A stretch of 64,000 nucleotides of DNA from Acinetobacter tandoii DSM 14970 = CIP 107469 (lineage in GTDB: Bacteria; Pseudomonadota; Gammaproteobacteria; Pseudomonadales; Moraxellaceae). The stretch lies in assembly GCF_000400735.1 (NCBI RefSeq), contig NZ_KE007367.1:135146-199145 (forward strand), read 5' to 3'. The notes beneath the pieces were generated by a model, which did no database searches, was not told the origin of the DNA, and saw nothing but the letters and a program-made list of their open reading frames with translations. Below, piece by piece: positions 61,989-64,000 of this stretch. Positions within the stretch are counted from its first letter, which is position 1. Each line of letters begins with the position of its first letter. The translations under genes and the position numbers were made by a program.

Positions 61989-64000
61989 TTAATGTTGACC
62001 ACAGACCTGATTAGAGGCTTCATCTAAAGCAGACTTCAGTTGATTGGCAAATAATACAGTCTCTTCTTCCGTCATCGGAGAGCCATCTTTTTTGGTGACA
62101 AAGAAAATATCTTCGGCGCGTTCACCTAAGGTGGCAATTTTAGCAGAGTGAATGTCTAAACCCTGCATCATAAACAGACCACCAATTTTCGCAAGTAACC
62201 CAGGATGGTCAAGTGTAGAAATTTCCACCATATTTTGCTGTAACGCTTCGTTTAAGGTTACATCTACCGTATTTTCAATATCAAAATGACGAAGTTGGCG
62301 TGGAATACGGCGCTGCATTAATCCTGGATACTTATCGGATTGGCTTAGTGCTGAGGTGAGTGAGTGAATGACTGTAGCTTCTCGTTCAGGATCGGTTAAT
62401 AACGTGCCAAAACGGTCTAAAACCACATAGGTATCTAAACTAAACGCAGTGGTTGCAGTAATGATTCGTGCATCCTGAACATCCAGATTCATTCGGTCTA
62501 AAATGGCCACAGTGGTTGCGAATAAGTTGGGTTGATCGCGCGTATAAATAAAGATCTGCACGGCATCTTGTGCTGATTTACGATGTGCTCTCATTAATAC
62601 CAGAGGTGCAGGATTTTCACCGTGTTCCAATATTGCACGGGTATGCCAAGCAATTTCATCAGCCGATTCTTTAATGAAATATTCATCCCCCAGTTCTTGC
62701 CAGACTTTTTCCACATCGGCCAAGGAGAAGTCATTCACCAGCATTTCGCTGGCTGCAAACTTGGTATCTTCAATTAGCATTTGGTAATCCACTGGACGTC
62801 CCAAACCTGTACGAATAATGTCGCGGGCATGGGTATACAGTTGACGCATGAGTGATGCACGCCACGAGTTCCATAATTTTGGATTGGTCGCATTAATATC
62901 GGCAACAGTGAGGGTATAGAGATAGTCTAAATGCTCCATATCCCCCAGTTTTTCCGCAAAATCTTTGACTACATCTGGGTCGGAAATGTCTTTTTTCTGT
63001 GCCGTCAGTGACATGAGTAAGTGATTGTGAATTAACCAAGCCACCAGTTTGCATTCCCGTTCGGTAAAGCCATGCACGCGGCAGAATTCTATCGCATCTT
63101 CTGCACCGAGTTCACTGTGGTCTCCACCGCGACCTTTGGCAATGTCGTGGAACAAGGCAGCTAAGAATACGATGTCACGACGCGCAAGGCGTTGAAAGAC
63201 TGAACTGACCACTGGAAAATCTTTGGCAAATTCCGGCTCTTTAAAGCGGTTTAAATTGCGTAACAATAGGAGCGTATGCGCATCGACGGTATAAATATGG
63301 AACAAGTCATATTGCATAAGTCCCATAATTTGTCCGAAAGCAGGAATATAATTGCCTAAAACGCCGTAACGCTTCATTGCGACCATGGTGTCGTATAAAC
63401 GGTAAGGTGAACGAATAATCGCCATAAACAAGGCTTGATGTTCTGGATTATCCCGATAGGCTTGATCAATGCGTTTGGCAGCTAGAATCAATAAGCGTAA
63501 GGTTCGCGCGCGAATGCCTTCGATTTCTGGGCGGTTCGCGAGCAAATAGAATAATTCTAAAATTGCACTTGGGTTTTCTGCAAAAATTTTATGGTGTTGA
63601 ACTGCTAACTTACCATCGACCAGTTTGAAGTTGTCATTAATTTCCACAATCTGACGTTCATATTGTGGCAGTCGAGGGGTGATGACCGATTCACTAAAAT
63701 ATGCCAATAACATTTCATTCAGGGTAGAAACCTGCTGCGCAGTACGGTAGTAGCGCTTCATGAACTGTTCAATTGGATAATTAGGTGATTTGTCTTCTTC
63801 ACGCACATAGCCAAACATAGCGGCAATGTCACGTTGATAGTCAAATAATAAACGGTTTTCATCACGTTTGGTTAGGCGGTGTAAGTGATGGCGAATTTCC
63901 CATAAGAAACTCTCGGCTTCTTCGAGCACACCCAATTCAAATTCAGAAATAAAGCCCAAATGGACTAAATCATAAATACGATTGACTCTAAAGTGGCGCT
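61989..64000 (-). CDS. glnD: [Protein-PII] uridylyltransferase, 5' end cut by window
   Basis: This bifunctional uridylyltransferase/uridylyl-removing enzyme modifies PII in nitrogen control. The window holds the C-terminal two-thirds. The HD hydrolase motif is in [18 protein letters not shown], with the helical linker before it, and two ACT domains end the protein (including [20 protein letters not shown]). The frame stays open to the window edge ([16 protein letters not shown]), so the true start and nucleotidyltransferase domain lie outside. It is upstream of dapC in one unit. Confidence 0.95.
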   Translation of the reverse strand, partial: RHFRVNRIYDLVHLGFISEFELGVLEEAESFLWEIRHHLHRLTKRDENRLLFDYQRDIAAMFGYVREEDKSPNYPIEQFMKRYYRTAQQVSTLNEMLLAYFSESVITPRLPQYERQIVEINDNFKLVDGKLAVQHHKIFAENPSAILELFYLLANRPEIEGIRARTLRLLILAAKRIDQAYRDNPEHQALFMAIIRSPYRLYDTMVAMKRYGVLGNYIPAFGQIMGLMQYDLFHIYTVDAHTLLLLRNLNRFKEPEFAKDFPVVSSVFQRLARRDIVFLAALFHDIAKGRGGDHSELGAEDAIEFCRVHGFTERECKLVAWLIHNHLLMSLTAQKKDISDPDVVKDFAEKLGDMEHLDYLYTLTVADINATNPKLWNSWRASLMRQLYTHARDIIRTGLGRPVDYQMLIEDTKFAASEMLVNDFSLADVEKVWQELGDEYFIKESADEIAWHTRAILEHGENPAPLVLMRAHRKSAQDAVQIFIYTRDQPNLFATTVAILDRMNLDVQDARIITATTAFSLDTYVVLDRFGTLLTDPEREATVIHSLTSALSQSDKYPGLMQRRIPRQLRHFDIENTVDVTLNEALQQNMVEISTLDHPGLLAKIGGLFMMQGLDIHSAKIATLGERAEDIFFVTKKDGSPMTEEETVLFANQLKSALDEASNQVCGQH

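Overview
The window reads as one stretch of an Acinetobacter chromosome (Gammaproteobacteria, Moraxellaceae). It is AT-rich and mostly covered by short operons on both strands. Genus-level clues are the fused tyrA-aroA gene next to pheA, a free-standing gspE, a large monomeric isocitrate dehydrogenase, paired CYTH-CHAD proteins, dapC next to glnD, and codon use typical of the genus. I see no prophage, integron, CRISPR array, rRNA or tRNA. The content is core metabolism with a few lineage-specific genes and several decayed or structured intergenic patches.

Layout. 0-6 kb: MgtC/DUF4010 membrane protein, gspE, and a ygiW-like gene followed by an OmpR/QseC-type two-component pair. 6-12.8 kb: a hidden 56-codon hemP gene under a Fur box, a Nudix/ThiE-like fusion, mrcB with a co-transcribed TPR lipoprotein, nadK with a YeaC-like gene, and ybiB. 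13-24 kb: dctA, acyl-CoA dehydrogenase, a DJ-1/PfpI protein, the aromatic amino acid genes pheA and tyrA-aroA, two unknown genes, DUF2147 and an alpha/beta hydrolase. 24-33.5 kb: yaaA, a 41-residue lipoprotein gene, photolyase, slyD, NDH-2, dacC, M61 peptidase, periplasmic HIU hydrolase and a PaaI thioesterase. 34-43 kb: isocitrate dehydrogenase, a coiled-coil membrane protein, rluE, a catalase-fold secreted protein, hemerythrin, an M23 lipoprotein and an MFS carrier. 43-54 kb: flavin reductase, tcyP, PhzF, a two-domain M16 protease, small unknowns and two tandem CYTH-CHAD genes. 54-64 kb: a frameshifted DUF962 gene, a hairpin-rich gap, gloB, alaA with an extra N-terminal domain, an msrB-gpx pair, AraC-LysE, dapC and the 3' part of glnD.

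Working together: pheA and tyrA-aroA cover the chorismate branch to Phe and Tyr. mrcB, dacC, the M23 lipoprotein and dapC act on cell wall synthesis and remodelling. msrB, gpx, yaaA, gloB, the DJ-1 protein and possibly the catalase-fold protein form a stress-defence background. glnD handles nitrogen sensing.

Most noteworthy: tandem CYTH-CHAD paralogues in which one CHAD domain has lost its conserved His/Arg residues; four AAATTGTG boxes phased at 11/22 bp ahead of the DJ-1 gene; long perfect palindromes at 25.6 kb and 55.1 kb; the DUF962 frameshift that a single added C repairs; the N-terminal helical fusion on AlaA; and hemP with its promoter embedded in a Fur box. I found no clear new defence or mobile system.
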